From: Aliiroseovarius sp. F47248L | GTDB taxonomy: Bacteria > Pseudomonadota > Alphaproteobacteria > Rhodobacterales > Rhodobacteraceae | Direction of reading: 5' to 3' | Assembly (NCBI RefSeq): GCF_023016085.1 | Contig: NZ_JALKBF010000001.1 | Location: 1,426,001-1,490,000, forward strand | DNA length: 64,000 bases | Part shown: positions 28,368-38,008 of the stretch, in pieces | Numbering within the stretch: position 1 is the first letter of the stretch | Layout of the letters: every line of letters begins with the position of its first letter | Position numbers and translations under genes: made by a program | Notes under the pieces: model-generated | What the model saw: the letters and a program-made list of their open reading frames with translations, nothing else | Databases searched by the model: none | Told to the model about the DNA's origin: nothing

Positions 28368-29824
28368 TTAAGGACCTCAAGCTTCGAGGCATCGAAGTCG
28401 GGACCCGGTTCTAGCTCAACCCCTTCTTTGGACATACGAACCTGCACGCCAGCTTCGGTAAGGATAGATTTCAACGCATCGACAGTGGAGAAATCCTTGG
28501 TTTCCATGGCGACGGTGCGGGCGTAGTGCAATCTTTTAGCAAGGGATGGAAGTTCGATACTATGTGAGAAGATACCGGCACCAAACTGGTCCTCACTGGA
28601 AAAAGAAGAGCCAACGATCACCTGGGTTCTCCAATTCCAGCCCCCCAACTCATCTGTCAGAATTCCAAGAAATCTAGCGGAAGCCAGCAACAGAGGAAGC
28701 TCATTTCGCTTAGCCAACTTGTGCAACTCTGCCAAAGCGCCCGCAGTATTCAGATCATCCGCCAATGCTGCCACCACCTCGACCGACGGGCTAGACGCTG
28801 GCTCGACACTATCGGTCAAAATACGCCACTTGCGCAACGTCGCTTCAGCCTCAGCCCGCTTCTTCTCGGTCCAATCCATCGGCTTGCGATAATGCGTGCC
28901 AAGGAACACGAAGCGGATCACCTCGCCCGGCACGCCTTGGTCCAGCAAATCATGCACAGTGAAGAAGTTGCCCAACGACTTGGACATCTTCTTTCCCTCG
29001 ACCTGCAACATCTCGTTGTGCAGCCAATAGTTCGCAAACCCGGCATCTGGGTGCGCGCATTTCGACTGGGCGATCTCGTTTTCATGATGCGGGAACTGAA
29101 GGTCGTTGCCGCCGCCGTGAATGTCGAAGGTTGCCCCCAACAATTCATAGCTCATGGCCGAGCACTCAATATGCCAGCCAGGACGCCCCCGGCCCCACGG
29201 GCTGTCCCAGCCGGGCAGGTCATCGGTCGAGGGCTTCCACAGCACGAAATCCATCGGGTTCTTTTTGTAAGGCGCGACCTCGACCCGCGCACCGGCGATC
29301 ATGTCATCGACAGACCGGCCCGACAGGCGTCCATATTCCTTGTAGCTTTCGACCGCGAACAGCACATGGCCCTCGGCCGCGTAAGCATGACCCTTGGCGA
29401 TCAGATCCTTGATCATCGCAATCATAGGCCCGATGAACTCAGTCGCGCGGGGCATCTCGTCCGGCTCCAACGCGCCCAACGCGCCCATGTCCTGCAGATA
29501 CCAGCCGATGGTCTCATCCGAGCGCTCATGCACCAGCTCTTCCAAGCTGCCCTTGGCACCGGCCTCTTTGCTGGCCAGCGCGGTCGCGTTGATCTTGTCA
29601 TCCACGTCGGTGAAGTTGCGCACGTAAGTGACGTGATCCGGCCCATAGACATGGCGCAGCAGGCGATAAAGCACGTCAAACACCACAACAGGGCGCGCAT
29701 TGCCCAGATGGGCACGGTCGTAAACCGTCGGCCCGCAGACATACATACGGACGTTATCCGGGTCGATCGGGGTAAAGACCTGCTTTTCCCGCGCCATCGT
29801 GTTGTAAAGCTTGATGTCCGTCAT
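28364..29824 (-). CDS. cysS: Cysteinyl-tRNA synthetase
   Basis: A 486-residue class I aminoacyl-tRNA synthetase charging tRNA-Cys. The HIGH-type motif is AHLGNARP near residue 40 and KMSKS is [10 protein letters not shown] near residue 279. The zinc-site cysteine is in [14 protein letters not shown] and the second zinc cluster in [14 protein letters not shown]. Catalytic and core regions are ordinary. The last ~110 residues ([20 protein letters not shown] and onward) are AT-richer than the core and unusual in wording, a possible recombined C-terminal tail. Confidence 0.95.
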   Translation of the reverse strand: MTDIKLYNTMAREKQVFTPIDPDNVRMYVCGPTVYDRAHLGNARPVVVFDVLYRLLRHVYGPDHVTYVRNFTDVDDKINATALASKEAGAKGSLEELVHERSDETIGWYLQDMGALGALEPDEMPRATEFIGPMIAMIKDLIAKGHAYAAEGHVLFAVESYKEYGRLSGRSVDDMIAGARVEVAPYKKNPMDFVLWKPSTDDLPGWDSPWGRGRPGWHIECSAMSYELLGATFDIHGGGNDLQFPHHENEIAQSKCAHPDAGFANYWLHNEMLQVEGKKMSKSLGNFFTVHDLLDQGVPGEVIRFVFLGTHYRKPMDWTEKKRAEAEATLRKWRILTDSVEPASSPSVEVVAALADDLNTAGALAELHKLAKRNELPLLLASARFLGILTDELGGWNWRTQVIVGSSFSSEDQFGAGIFSHSIELPSLAKRLHYARTVAMETKDFSTVDALKSILTEAGVQVRMSKEGVELEPGPDFDASKLEVLK

Positions 29825-30028
29825 GTTGTCCTCGCAAGTCTGCGTACAGGTATTCCCACAGAATTATCCCGAGCGGGCTTAGCAAGTTCCTGACATGTAT
29901 GGAATAGAAGAACGGCCCGCCTGAGTGTCTCAGCAGGTAATGCAGCAGATAATGTTGATGCTTTTCCGTTTCATGGTCTGCACGCTAGCACCCTTCCCTG
30001 CGCCTGCCAAGCGGGTTATCGTGAACTT

Positions 30029-30382
30029 ATGACCCGTAAAGCTGTGAACAAGATATGCGAAGCCCTGCCCGGCGCGGAATGGTCCGAACCCTTCGGGCCG
30101 GGGCATGATATCTGGAAAGTGGGCGGCAAGATCTTCGCCGCGATGGGTTCCGTGACCGAAGGCGTGTCAGTCAAAACCCCGGATGTTGAGACGGCGATGA
30201 TGCTAATCGAGGCTGGCGTGGGCAGCAAAGCCCCCTATTTCCATCGCTCATGGGTGCTGTTGCCGTTTGACGCGGGGCAAGACGAGTTGACCCACCGCAT
30301 CCACCGATCCTATGCGCTGATCCGGTCCAGCCTCACGAAAAAAGCGCAAGCCACGCTCGCGCCCTTTGATCCTGACGCCTAG
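30029..30382 (+). CDS. MmcQ/YjbR-family DNA-binding protein
   Basis: A 117-residue protein with the MmcQ/YjbR fold. The pattern is KICEALPGAEWSEPFGPGHDIWKVGGKIFAAMG, with the later YFHRSWVLLPFDAGQDELTHRIHRSYALI closing the domain. Family members are found across bacteria, bind DNA weakly in structure-based descriptions, and lack a settled role. It is on the plus strand and its stop overlaps the end of the TDT transporter gene by 4 bp (convergent). Confidence 0.85.
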   Translation: MTRKAVNKICEALPGAEWSEPFGPGHDIWKVGGKIFAAMGSVTEGVSVKTPDVETAMMLIEAGVGSKAPYFHRSWVLLPFDAGQDELTHRIHRSYALIRSSLTKKAQATLAPFDPDA

Positions 30383-31377
30383 GCCGTCGCTGCGTTTGTT
30401 TTCGGCGCCAGTTCGCCCTTGGTCCACATCTGAATGACCTTGTAGATGATCGGCAGGATGATCAGCGTCGCCATCACAAGGCTTGCGCCTGCAACGATCC
30501 GCATGATGTCGCTGCCGGTGACCACTGCCCCCAATTGCATCAGGCTGGAAAACGCGGCCAATGGGAAAGTGAACGCGCCCCAAAGTGGGCTAAACCCTGC
30601 CTTTAACAGCCAGCGCGCCCGCCCGATCAATCCGCTTAGAATCACAATGGCCATGACGCTAAAGACCATAGCCATCTGCGTCTCGCCCAGCAGATAGGCG
30701 CCTGTGCCCAAGACGCTGGCCGGGGCCAGATGGATCGCCAGAAGCGGGCGCAATGGCGGCGGGATACGGGTGCGCAGGAATTGGGCGGCACTGGCACCCC
30801 AGACAATTGCGGCGGCAAAAAAACCGCCCCAGAAAGACGCTGCTGCAAATCCGGACCACCCCAGCGGCGCGGCCGCCAGCGGGATCAGTACGAACCCCGC
30901 AAACAATAGATGCCAGACCGGTGTGACGATCCGGGCTTCAACTGGACCGGTGATCAGCATATGAATGACCCGAATGGCCAGCATCACATGCACCGCAAAG
31001 GTCAAAAGTAGGATAGCACCCGCCAATACCAGCGAAAACGGTTCGACCGTGGCAGACAGCAGATATCCCGTCAGCACCATGGCCGCCAGCCCTGCCCGCC
31101 CCGGCAAGACGCGTAAATCTTCGGCAAACGTTCCAGCGCGCTGCATGAATTTCATCGCATAGGCCGCAAGACAGAAAAGAAACAACAAGGTGACGGCACC
31201 AAGCAGCATCTCTCCGATTGCGGTGGGGGCGGACAAAGTGTCTGCCGCACGCCGCCACGCCAGACCCAGCCCGAACACCCCCATAATCGGAGTGAACACC
31301 GCAGGTGGCATCCGTTGAAACATCCGGGTCTTCGGCGGCAGGGGTGGAGGTGGCGGAAAATACGGGGCTTTGGCCAT
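30379..31377 (-). CDS. SLAC1/TehA (TDT)-family transporter
   Basis: A 332-residue integral membrane protein with about ten hydrophobic helices. The start MAKAPYFPPPPPLPPKTRM at 31377 follows AAGGA, better than the ATG 30 bp upstream. The opening RMPPAVFTPIMGVFGLGLAWRRAA is characteristic of tellurite-resistance/dicarboxylate (TDT/SLAC1) anion channels. The transported anion is not predictable. It sits downstream of the aldolase on the same strand. Confidence 0.82.
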   Translation of the reverse strand: MAKAPYFPPPPPLPPKTRMFQRMPPAVFTPIMGVFGLGLAWRRAADTLSAPTAIGEMLLGAVTLLFLFCLAAYAMKFMQRAGTFAEDLRVLPGRAGLAAMVLTGYLLSATVEPFSLVLAGAILLLTFAVHVMLAIRVIHMLITGPVEARIVTPVWHLLFAGFVLIPLAAAPLGWSGFAAASFWGGFFAAAIVWGASAAQFLRTRIPPPLRPLLAIHLAPASVLGTGAYLLGETQMAMVFSVMAIVILSGLIGRARWLLKAGFSPLWGAFTFPLAAFSSLMQLGAVVTGSDIMRIVAGASLVMATLIILPIIYKVIQMWTKGELAPKTNAATA

Positions 31378-31500
31378 CGGGGAATCCTTGAACTCAACTT
31401 GGTCCATTTAACCCGAGTAACATTGCAAAAAAAGCCCTGCAATCGCAACCGATTGCCGCAGGTCGCAACGTCCCGAGCGAACCGCCATGATATTCGCACG

Positions 31501-32280
31501 TCACCCGATGGTCGCCGCACGGGCGGCACGCAGGTTTTCTATCAACGCAACCCGTAGGAGCGTCGCTTCTGATCCTACCCCAAGAAAGGTCACGCCAAGA
31601 TCGGCGTAGTAGCCGAAATCGGCATGATCATAGTGCAGAATACCCGCCGCTTTGCCCGCTGCGCGAACGCGTCCGACCGTTTTGGCAATCGCTGCTTTAA
31701 CATCGGGATGGCCGGGATTGCCGCGATGTCCCATATCGGCCGACAGGTCTGCCGGGCCGATAAAGACACAATCAACCCCATCCGTGTTTGCAATTTCGTC
31801 AATGTTTTCAACGGCAAGACGTGTCTCGGCCTGCACGATCAGGCACACCTCGTCATTGGCATTTGTCAGGTATTCATCCACCTGTCCATAACGCGCAGCC
31901 CTTGCAACGCCTGACCCCATCCCGCGTCGTCCGTCGGGTGCATAGCGGGTGGCAGCGACGATCTGGGCGGCTTGCGTCCCGGTATCCACCATCGGCACCA
32001 AAAGGCTTTGCGTGCCCAAATCCATCACCTGTTTGATCACCCAGTCTTCTCCGACCGGCACGCGCACAATGGGCGAGATGTCGAACGTTGCAAGTGTGCG
32101 CAATTGTGTTTGGATAAGGGTCGGGTCATAGGGCGCATGTTCGCCGTCGATCAGCGCCCAGTCATACCCGGTGCCGCCAACAAGCTCGGTCGCGGAAAGA
32201 CTGGCAAGGTTCAGCCATAAACCGACCTGCATTTCACCCGCGGCCAGCGCGCGCTTCAGCTTGTTTTTCGGCGCTTTCAT
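31501..32280 (-). CDS. HpcH/HpaI-type aldolase
   Basis: A 259-residue class II aldolase of the HpcH/HpaI family, which cleaves 4-hydroxy-2-oxo acids to pyruvate and an aldehyde. The start MKAPKNKLKRALAAGEMQVG follows TTGGAGTCCGCG. DWALIDGEHAPYD near residue 42 is the active-site region, with VIVQAETRLAVENIDEIA near residue 146 (metal glutamate) and FIGPADLSADMG near residue 170 (aspartate). Its operon partner is the TDT transporter gene downstream. The substrate is not predictable. Confidence 0.85.
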   Translation of the reverse strand: MKAPKNKLKRALAAGEMQVGLWLNLASLSATELVGGTGYDWALIDGEHAPYDPTLIQTQLRTLATFDISPIVRVPVGEDWVIKQVMDLGTQSLLVPMVDTGTQAAQIVAATRYAPDGRRGMGSGVARAARYGQVDEYLTNANDEVCLIVQAETRLAVENIDEIANTDGVDCVFIGPADLSADMGHRGNPGHPDVKAAIAKTVGRVRAAGKAAGILHYDHADFGYYADLGVTFLGVGSEATLLRVALIENLRAARAATIG

Positions 32281-32388
32281 CGCGGACTCCAATTGCTTAA
32301 CATGTAAACAAGCAAAGCCTATTCGACCGCGCGAAACCAATCAAGCGATTGGTCGGGCACGACGGACTTAACACCGTCGCGCCCACTT

Positions 32389-33723
32389 TTAGTTAAGATA
32401 GTCAGACCTCTGCAGCCCGTATTTTGCCATCTTCTCGTTCAGAGTCCGGCGCGGCAGGCACAGCTCGTCCATTACCCCGACGATTGACCCCTTGTGGCGG
32501 CGCATCGTGTTGTCGATCAACATCCGCTCGAACGCTTCCACGTATTCCTTGAGCGGCTTGCCCTCGGTCGTCATCACCGGTTGAACTTCGTCGTGGTCCG
32601 ACATCAGCAGGGACGAGATAGTGCCAGTGCCGCGGCGTGACTGCAGAACGGCGCGTTCGGCGATGTTGATCAACTGGCGTATGTTACCGGGCCACGGCGC
32701 TTGCAGAAGCTGGGCGGCCTCTTGCGCGCTGACGGTGGGGGCCGCGCAGCCGTATTCATCCGCGAACTGGTCGGCAAACCCGGTGAACAGCATCAGGATA
32801 TCCTCGCCCCGCTGGCGCAGCGGCGGAAGGGTGATCTTCATCGCGGCAAGGCGATAGAATAAATCGGGCCGCAGGCAATCTTCGCAGGTCTTGCCTTGCT
32901 CTTGCAAGTTGCAGATTGCCACGACGCGGGTTTCGGCCGGGGTGCCTTGATCGTTCATCCACGTGAGCAACCGGGCCTGCAGCCCCATCGGCAATGCCTC
33001 GATGTCTTCCAACACCAACGTGCCGCCGCGGGCCTCTTCGACCAGCGGTTGCGCACCGCCTTCTTCCATCGGGCCGAACAGGCGGCGAGTCAGGTCGTCT
33101 TCTTCCTGCCCCGCGCAGGTGGCGACGACAAATTTCTTGCCCGCCTTTGCCCCAACCGCATGCATTGCATGGGCCACGAGCGTTTTTCCGGTTCCGGTTT
33201 CGCCATCGATCAGAACGTGACCGTCAGATTGGCCAATATCCAGAATATCCTCGCGCAGACGCGACATGACCGGGGACGCTCCAATCAGTTTTTTCATGAT
33301 GGTCGAACCATCGGACAGTTCGCGGCGCAGCGCACGCGCATCCATCGCCAGCCGCCGTTTATGTGTCGCCTTCTTCGCCAGATTGGTCAGTTGATCGGGA
33401 TTAAACGGCTTTTCAAGGAAATCGAAGGCGCCGACGCGCATAGCCTCGACCGCCATCGGCACATCGCCGTGACCGGTGATCATGATGACAGGCAGCGAAC
33501 TGTCGAGGCTCATCAGTTTCTTCAAGAACCCCATACCGTCGATTCCCGGCATCTTGATGTCCGAGATGATCACCCCCGGATAGTCCTGCCCGATCACTTT
33601 CAAGGCGTCTTCAGCAGACGGAAAGGTCTCTGTCTCGAACCCAGACAGGGACAACCATTGCGAAATGGATTGCCGCATGTCCTGTTCGTCATCGACGATC
33701 GCGATTTTCATTGCCTGCGCCAT
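32389..33723 (-). CDS. dctD: DctD-like two-component response regulator lacking the GAFTGA loop
   Basis: A 444-residue NtrC-family response regulator paired with the downstream-overlapping sensor DctB. The receiver domain has ISDIKMPGIDGMGF with the phospho-acceptor aspartate, and the Fis-type DNA-binding domain is at the end (RRTLNEKMAKYGLQRS). The AAA+ domain has Walker A GETGTGKT near residue 175, but the next conserved segment reads CAGQEEDDLTRRLFGPMEEGGAQP, without GAFTGA, and the Walker B-like box is LVLEDIEA. GAFTGA is the part that engages sigma-54. The protein may therefore act without sigma-54. Confidence 0.85.
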   Translation of the reverse strand: MAQAMKIAIVDDEQDMRQSISQWLSLSGFETETFPSAEDALKVIGQDYPGVIISDIKMPGIDGMGFLKKLMSLDSSLPVIMITGHGDVPMAVEAMRVGAFDFLEKPFNPDQLTNLAKKATHKRRLAMDARALRRELSDGSTIMKKLIGASPVMSRLREDILDIGQSDGHVLIDGETGTGKTLVAHAMHAVGAKAGKKFVVATCAGQEEDDLTRRLFGPMEEGGAQPLVEEARGGTLVLEDIEALPMGLQARLLTWMNDQGTPAETRVVAICNLQEQGKTCEDCLRPDLFYRLAAMKITLPPLRQRGEDILMLFTGFADQFADEYGCAAPTVSAQEAAQLLQAPWPGNIRQLINIAERAVLQSRRGTGTISSLLMSDHDEVQPVMTTEGKPLKEYVEAFERMLIDNTMRRHKGSIVGVMDELCLPRRTLNEKMAKYGLQRSDYLN

Positions 33724-33756
33724 CGCAGCCTCCTGATAAATGGTCCGTTGTCGCCC

Positions 33757-35526
33757 TTATTCAGCGGCTTCAACGTCAATTTCCTGTTCATCCAAAACGG
33801 GCAACTCGACTTCAAAAACCGCGCCACCATCCTGACCGTTACGCGCCGTCAAACGGCCACCCAAATCTGTGACAATGCCCGACGAAATCGCCAGCCCCAG
33901 CCCAACCCCGTCTCCGGGGGCCTTGGTGGTGTAGAAAGGCTCGAACAGGTTATCCAGATCTTCCACTCCGTTTCCATTGTCGCGCACTGTGATCAACACA
34001 TAATCGCCCCGACTGACGATGATATCAACCTGCGGCAAATCAACAGTTTTTGTTGCGTCCAGCGCGTTTCGCAGCAAATTGATCAACACTTGCTCCAGGC
34101 GCAAGCGATCTCCCATCACCATAACGGGTTCGCGCGGAATATTGCGCGTGATGCGGACCTCGCGGCTTTTCAGCTGAGGTTCCATCATCGACAGCGCGGT
34201 GGAAACACTTTCGCGCACATCCATCGGCTCAAACGCCTCACCACCCTTACGGGCATAACTTTTCAACTGACGCGTGATCGCACCCATTCGTTCGATCAGG
34301 TCATCAATTCGTTGGAAACTGGACAGGGCTTCATCCGGACGCTTGCGTTGCAACAACAGCTTCGCCCCGGCCAAATACGTTTTCATCGCAGCCAGCGGTT
34401 GGTTCAATTCGTGACTGACCGCTGCCGACATTTCCCCCAACGCTGCCAGTTTCGAGCTTTGCGCCAGCGTCTGTTCAGCCACTTGCAGGTTCTCTTCGGC
34501 CCGTTTGCGTTCCGCGATTTCGCGTTGCAATGCGACGTTCAACTGCCGCAAATCCGCCGATTCCTGCGCAAACAGGACCGAGCGCCATTGAGCACGCCGG
34601 CTGATCAGATAAAACAGCAGCGACAGGACCATCGCGAACGCCATGATCTCCAGCGCCAAAACCGCATTCACCTTTTCGCGCACCGACGCGTAAGAGGTGA
34701 AGGACGCGATCCGCCACCCTTGAAATGGCACTCGGCTTTCGTGGCGCATCACTTCTTCGCCCAAAAACAGCACATCCGACGGTAGACCCGACCAATCCGC
34801 CGCCTCGCGCACACTGCGCCGGATTGCATCGGTTGCAGACACGGTCGCAAGTGCCTCGCCTTCTGGTTTGCCACGCCAGCGGGGTTCCGTGGCCAGAATA
34901 ACGTTGCCTTCGCTGTCGGTGACAAGCACTGCATCCGAAATGCCAGACCAACTGCTTTCAAATTTGCGCAGATCCACGTTGACGACAATCACTCCGATCA
35001 CGCCATCGCTGTCTTCGATCTTGCGGGAATAGGAAAACTCGTATGATCCGGCCTCTGTCTGCACTGTCGTGAAAACGGTTTCCGAGCTTCTGAGTGCCTC
35101 GACATAATAAGGATTGGTGCGGTGCTGCGATCCCAATGTCTCGCGTGTGGTAGCGGCCACGGCGCGCCCGTCACTGTCTAGAAGCATCAGCGACGCGGCT
35201 TCGATCTCGTCGCGATAGGAAATCAGTCGGGCCGTGCTTTGTGAGTAATCTGCGGAGTTCAATGCGTTGATCAACGCCGGATCGCGCGACAGCAACAAGG
35301 GCACGACCGAGTTTCGTTGCAATTCACTCAGCAGGTTTCCGGAATACAGCGCCACCCGAAGCTCGGCCCGGTTACGGGTGGTTTCGGTGTAACGTTCGGT
35401 CAGTAGGCGGTTCGAGAAGAAGACCACAAAGACCGCAAGGGAAATCAACGCGACAAGCACAAGGCGCGCGCGAAGACTGACCCCCGGACGTGGGGGCGGC
35501 ACTGGACGGTTCTTAAAAACGGCCAT
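33757..35526 (-). CDS. dctB: DctB-like C4-dicarboxylate sensor histidine kinase
   Basis: A 589-residue sensor kinase. A short cytoplasmic N-terminus and a first helix (ALISLAVFVVFFSNRLL) are followed by a ~260-residue periplasmic Cache/PAS-like sensor, a second helix (IMAFAMVLSLLFYLISRR), a coiled coil, and the kinase core: H-box AAVSHELNQPLAAMKTYL near residue 374, N-box NLLRNALDA, and G boxes DNGNGVEDL and GVGLGLAIS. It reads just upstream of dctD with a 33-bp gap, forming a two-component pair. No dctPQM transport genes are next to it. Confidence 0.9.
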   Translation of the reverse strand: MAVFKNRPVPPPRPGVSLRARLVLVALISLAVFVVFFSNRLLTERYTETTRNRAELRVALYSGNLLSELQRNSVVPLLLSRDPALINALNSADYSQSTARLISYRDEIEAASLMLLDSDGRAVAATTRETLGSQHRTNPYYVEALRSSETVFTTVQTEAGSYEFSYSRKIEDSDGVIGVIVVNVDLRKFESSWSGISDAVLVTDSEGNVILATEPRWRGKPEGEALATVSATDAIRRSVREAADWSGLPSDVLFLGEEVMRHESRVPFQGWRIASFTSYASVREKVNAVLALEIMAFAMVLSLLFYLISRRAQWRSVLFAQESADLRQLNVALQREIAERKRAEENLQVAEQTLAQSSKLAALGEMSAAVSHELNQPLAAMKTYLAGAKLLLQRKRPDEALSSFQRIDDLIERMGAITRQLKSYARKGGEAFEPMDVRESVSTALSMMEPQLKSREVRITRNIPREPVMVMGDRLRLEQVLINLLRNALDATKTVDLPQVDIIVSRGDYVLITVRDNGNGVEDLDNLFEPFYTTKAPGDGVGLGLAISSGIVTDLGGRLTARNGQDGGAVFEVELPVLDEQEIDVEAAE

Positions 35527-35561
35527 GGCTCAAAGATAGGTCCGCAAGACCAGCTTCGCAA

Positions 35562-36230
35562 TCACGCAGCGACGACGCTATCCACCAACGAGCGGAACAT
35601 CGCCACGCCATCGGTTCCGCCGTGTCTTTCGTCCACACATCGCTCGGGATGCGGCATCATACCAAGCACACGACGGTTCTTGGATATCACCCCAGCAATA
35701 TCCCCGGTCGAGCCATTGGGATTGTCGATGTATGTGAAAGCAATCCGGTCCTCATCGCGCAACTGCGCCAGCTTTTCATCTGTGACGTTGTAATTGCCGT
35801 CATGATGCGCGATCGGAACGGTGATCTCCTGCCCTTTGTCATAGCCGGACAGAAAGCCGCAGTTCGTGGTTTCTACTTTTAAACCAATAGGTTTGCAGAT
35901 GAACTTCAGGTCGGCATTGCGCATCAGGGCACCGGGCAGAATGCCGGTTTCAGTCAGCACCTGAAAGCCATTGCAAATGCCGACGGCATAGCCGCCGCGC
36001 TCGGTATGCTTGATCAACGAACGGGTGATGGGTGACTGCGCCGCGATCGCACCGCAACGCAGATAGTCCCCGAAAGAAAACCCACCCGGAATACCCACGA
36101 TATCCAGATCATCCGGCAGGTCTGTTTCCTTGTGCCAGATCATCTTGACCTGTGCACCCGTCCGCTCAAACGCCACCGCCAGATCGCGGTCACAGTTAGA
36201 ACCCGGAAAAACAATGACGCCCGCTTTCAT
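35562..36230 (-). CDS. purQ: Phosphoribosylformylglycinamidine synthase subunit PurQ
   Basis: A 222-residue glutaminase subunit that supplies ammonia to PurL in de novo purine synthesis. The start MKAGVIVFPGSNCDRDLAVAF at 36230 overlaps the PurS stop (ATGA). The nucleophile cysteine is in YAVGICNGFQVLTETGILPG near residue 87. The catalytic His and Glu are in MMPHPERCVDERHGG. It is the last gene of a purCSQ-type cluster on the minus strand. Confidence 0.96.
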   Translation of the reverse strand: MKAGVIVFPGSNCDRDLAVAFERTGAQVKMIWHKETDLPDDLDIVGIPGGFSFGDYLRCGAIAAQSPITRSLIKHTERGGYAVGICNGFQVLTETGILPGALMRNADLKFICKPIGLKVETTNCGFLSGYDKGQEITVPIAHHDGNYNVTDEKLAQLRDEDRIAFTYIDNPNGSTGDIAGVISKNRRVLGMMPHPERCVDERHGGTDGVAMFRSLVDSVVAA

Positions 36231-36460
36231 CACAGCACCTGAATGGTGTAGTTTTCGATGACGGTGTTGGCCAGCAGCTTTTCGCACATCTTCTTGATGT
36301 CCTCGTCCGAGGTGCCGTCGGCCAGATCAAGTTCGATCACTTTGCCTTGACGCACACGTTCCACGCCCGCAAACCCCAGGTTGCCTAGCGCGTGGCGCAC
36401 GGCCTCGCCCTGCGGGTCCAGAACGCCGGTTTTCAGCATCACATCAACACGTACTTTCAT
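36230..36460 (-). CDS. purS: Phosphoribosylformylglycinamidine synthase subunit PurS
   Basis: A 76-residue small subunit (MKVRVDVMLKTGVLDPQGEAVRHALGNLGF) that bridges PurQ and PurL of the FGAM synthetase. Its stop overlaps the purQ start. It reads between purC (10-bp gap) and purQ, the standard alphaproteobacterial order. Confidence 0.96.
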   Translation of the reverse strand: MKVRVDVMLKTGVLDPQGEAVRHALGNLGFAGVERVRQGKVIELDLADGTSDEDIKKMCEKLLANTVIENYTIQVL

Positions 36461-36471
36461 CGGGCAAATCC

Positions 36472-37236
36472 TCAGTTGATCAGGGTCGGTTTAGCGGGGG
36501 TGTGGGTGACATTCGACGGCATGACGCCCAGACGGCGCGCCACCTCGGTATAAGCATCGGCCAGGTTGCCAAGGTCGCGGCGGAACACGTCCTTGTCCAA
36601 CTTCTGACCGGTTTCCATGTCCCACAGACGGCAGCTGTCGGGGCTGATCTCATCGGCCACGATCAAACGCGGGAAGTCGCCTTCATAAACGCGGCCCATT
36701 TCGATCTTGAAGTCAACCAGCTTGATTCCGACACCATACATCACGCCTGACAGGTAATCGTTCACACGCAACGCCATCGACACGATCTCGTCCATCTCTT
36801 GTTGGCTCGCCCAACCGAACGCGGCGATGTATTCTTCCGGCACCAGAGGGTCACCAAGACTGTCGTCCTTGTAAGAAAACTCGACGATCGGGCGGGGCAG
36901 CGGTGTGCCCTCTTCCATACCCAGACGTTTGGCCATGGAGCCTGCGGCCACGTTGCGCACGATAATCTCAAGCGGCACGATCTCGGCGGCACGTACTAGC
37001 TGTTCACGCATGTTCAAGCGTTTGATGAAGTGGTTGGGAATACCAAGCTGTGTCAGCCCAATCATGAAGAACTCGGACAGGCGGTTGTTCAAAACACCTT
37101 TCCCGTCGATCACGTCCTTCTTTTCGGCGTTAAATGCGGTCGCATCGTCTTTGAAATACTGCACGATGGTGCCCGGCTCGGTGCCTTCATACAGGATCTT
37201 CGCCTTGCCTTCATAAAGTTTCTTGCGCCGTGCCAT
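36472..37236 (-). CDS. purC: SAICAR synthetase
   Basis: A 254-residue enzyme that joins aspartate to CAIR in the purine pathway. The start at 37236 follows GGAGGTCTT. Conserved motifs are the N-terminal [27 protein letters not shown] near residue 32, [13 protein letters not shown] near residue 88 and VDFKIEMGR near residue 191. It is the first gene of the purC-purS-purQ operon. It is divergent from the ATPase zeta-subunit gene across a 241-bp spacer. Confidence 0.96.
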   Translation of the reverse strand: MARRKKLYEGKAKILYEGTEPGTIVQYFKDDATAFNAEKKDVIDGKGVLNNRLSEFFMIGLTQLGIPNHFIKRLNMREQLVRAAEIVPLEIIVRNVAAGSMAKRLGMEEGTPLPRPIVEFSYKDDSLGDPLVPEEYIAAFGWASQQEMDEIVSMALRVNDYLSGVMYGVGIKLVDFKIEMGRVYEGDFPRLIVADEISPDSCRLWDMETGQKLDKDVFRRDLGNLADAYTEVARRLGVMPSNVTHTPAKPTLIN

Positions 37237-37477
37237 AAGACCTCCGTCGGTCAAAGCGGGATGCAGTCCTTGGCGGACCCCCTGCCCGCGCGACTCCCGC
37301 TGATGCCCGCCCTATACGTGAAAGCCTGACGCTGGGCAAGAATATCGCCGATATAGCACGATTTCCCCAATTTGAGAGCGCTAGCGGGGTTGCGATAACC
37401 GCTTCTCGTTGGCATATCAGTATCGACAAGCGCCATTCGGCCAGCCGAAGGCACCGGACCATGAACAAGGGAATGCC

Positions 37478-37789
37478 ATGACCACCTTTGATGATCGCGA
37501 AAACGCCTTCGAAGCCAAATTTGCCCATGATGAAGAAATGCAGTTCAAGGCAGAAGCACGCGCCAACAAGAAACTGGGCCTGTGGGCTGCAGAGAAACTG
37601 GGCAAATCCGGGGACGATGCTCTGGCCTATGCAAGCGAAGTGATCAAGTCAGATTTTGAAGAAGCTGGACATGAAGACGTGGTGCGTAAGGTCACAGGTG
37701 ATCTCAGCACCGTCAGCGCCGATGAAGTCCGCGCCAAACGTGCCGAACTTCTGGCTATTGCCAAAGCCGAACTGATCACCGAAGTCTGA
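37478..37789 (+). CDS. F1F0-ATPase inhibitor subunit zeta (DUF1476)
   Basis: A 103-residue soluble protein of the DUF1476 family, which is the zeta subunit of alphaproteobacterial F1-ATPase. It blocks ATP hydrolysis by inserting its N-terminal helix into the catalytic interface. The opening TTFDDRENAFEAKFAHDEEMQFKAEA closely resembles Paracoccus zeta. The rest is the four-helix bundle (GLWAAEKLGKSGDDALAYAS). AAGGGAATGCC precedes the ATG. It is monocistronic with a strong terminator, far from the ATP synthase operon. Confidence 0.9.
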   Translation: MTTFDDRENAFEAKFAHDEEMQFKAEARANKKLGLWAAEKLGKSGDDALAYASEVIKSDFEEAGHEDVVRKVTGDLSTVSADEVRAKRAELLAIAKAELITEV

Positions 37790-37825
37790 TCACCGCTGTC
37801 AGGCAACCGATGATACAAGATCACA

Positions 37826-37854
37826 GGCGCAGCTGTTTCGGCTGCGCCTTTTTT
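37826..37854 (+). terminator. Rho-independent terminator after the zeta-subunit gene
   Basis: GGCGCAGC (37826-37833) pairs perfectly with GCTGCGCC (37841-37848) around a 7-base loop, and a T6 run follows. Confidence 0.88.
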
Positions 37855-38008
37855 CACAGTGACGGTATGCGGATCGAAAGATCGCTCTCAACCTGCTGCG
37901 GAAACAACGTAAGATTGGCACCTCTTAATACGCATTAAGTTTGCGCCCGTACTCAATCCGTGGCAGGTAGCGGCGAAACTCGTTTCTCTATTTTACGGAG
38001 ACCCCCTG

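Noticed and set aside
37375..37390. AGCGCTAGCG near the purC / zeta-subunit promoters
   Set aside because: It only partly matches the LacI-type palindrome and is not symmetric enough to call an operator.
37855..38008. Possible riboswitch upstream of bmtB
   Set aside because: I looked for SAM- or cobalamin-type riboswitch patterns in the 154-bp leader and found none that I can support.
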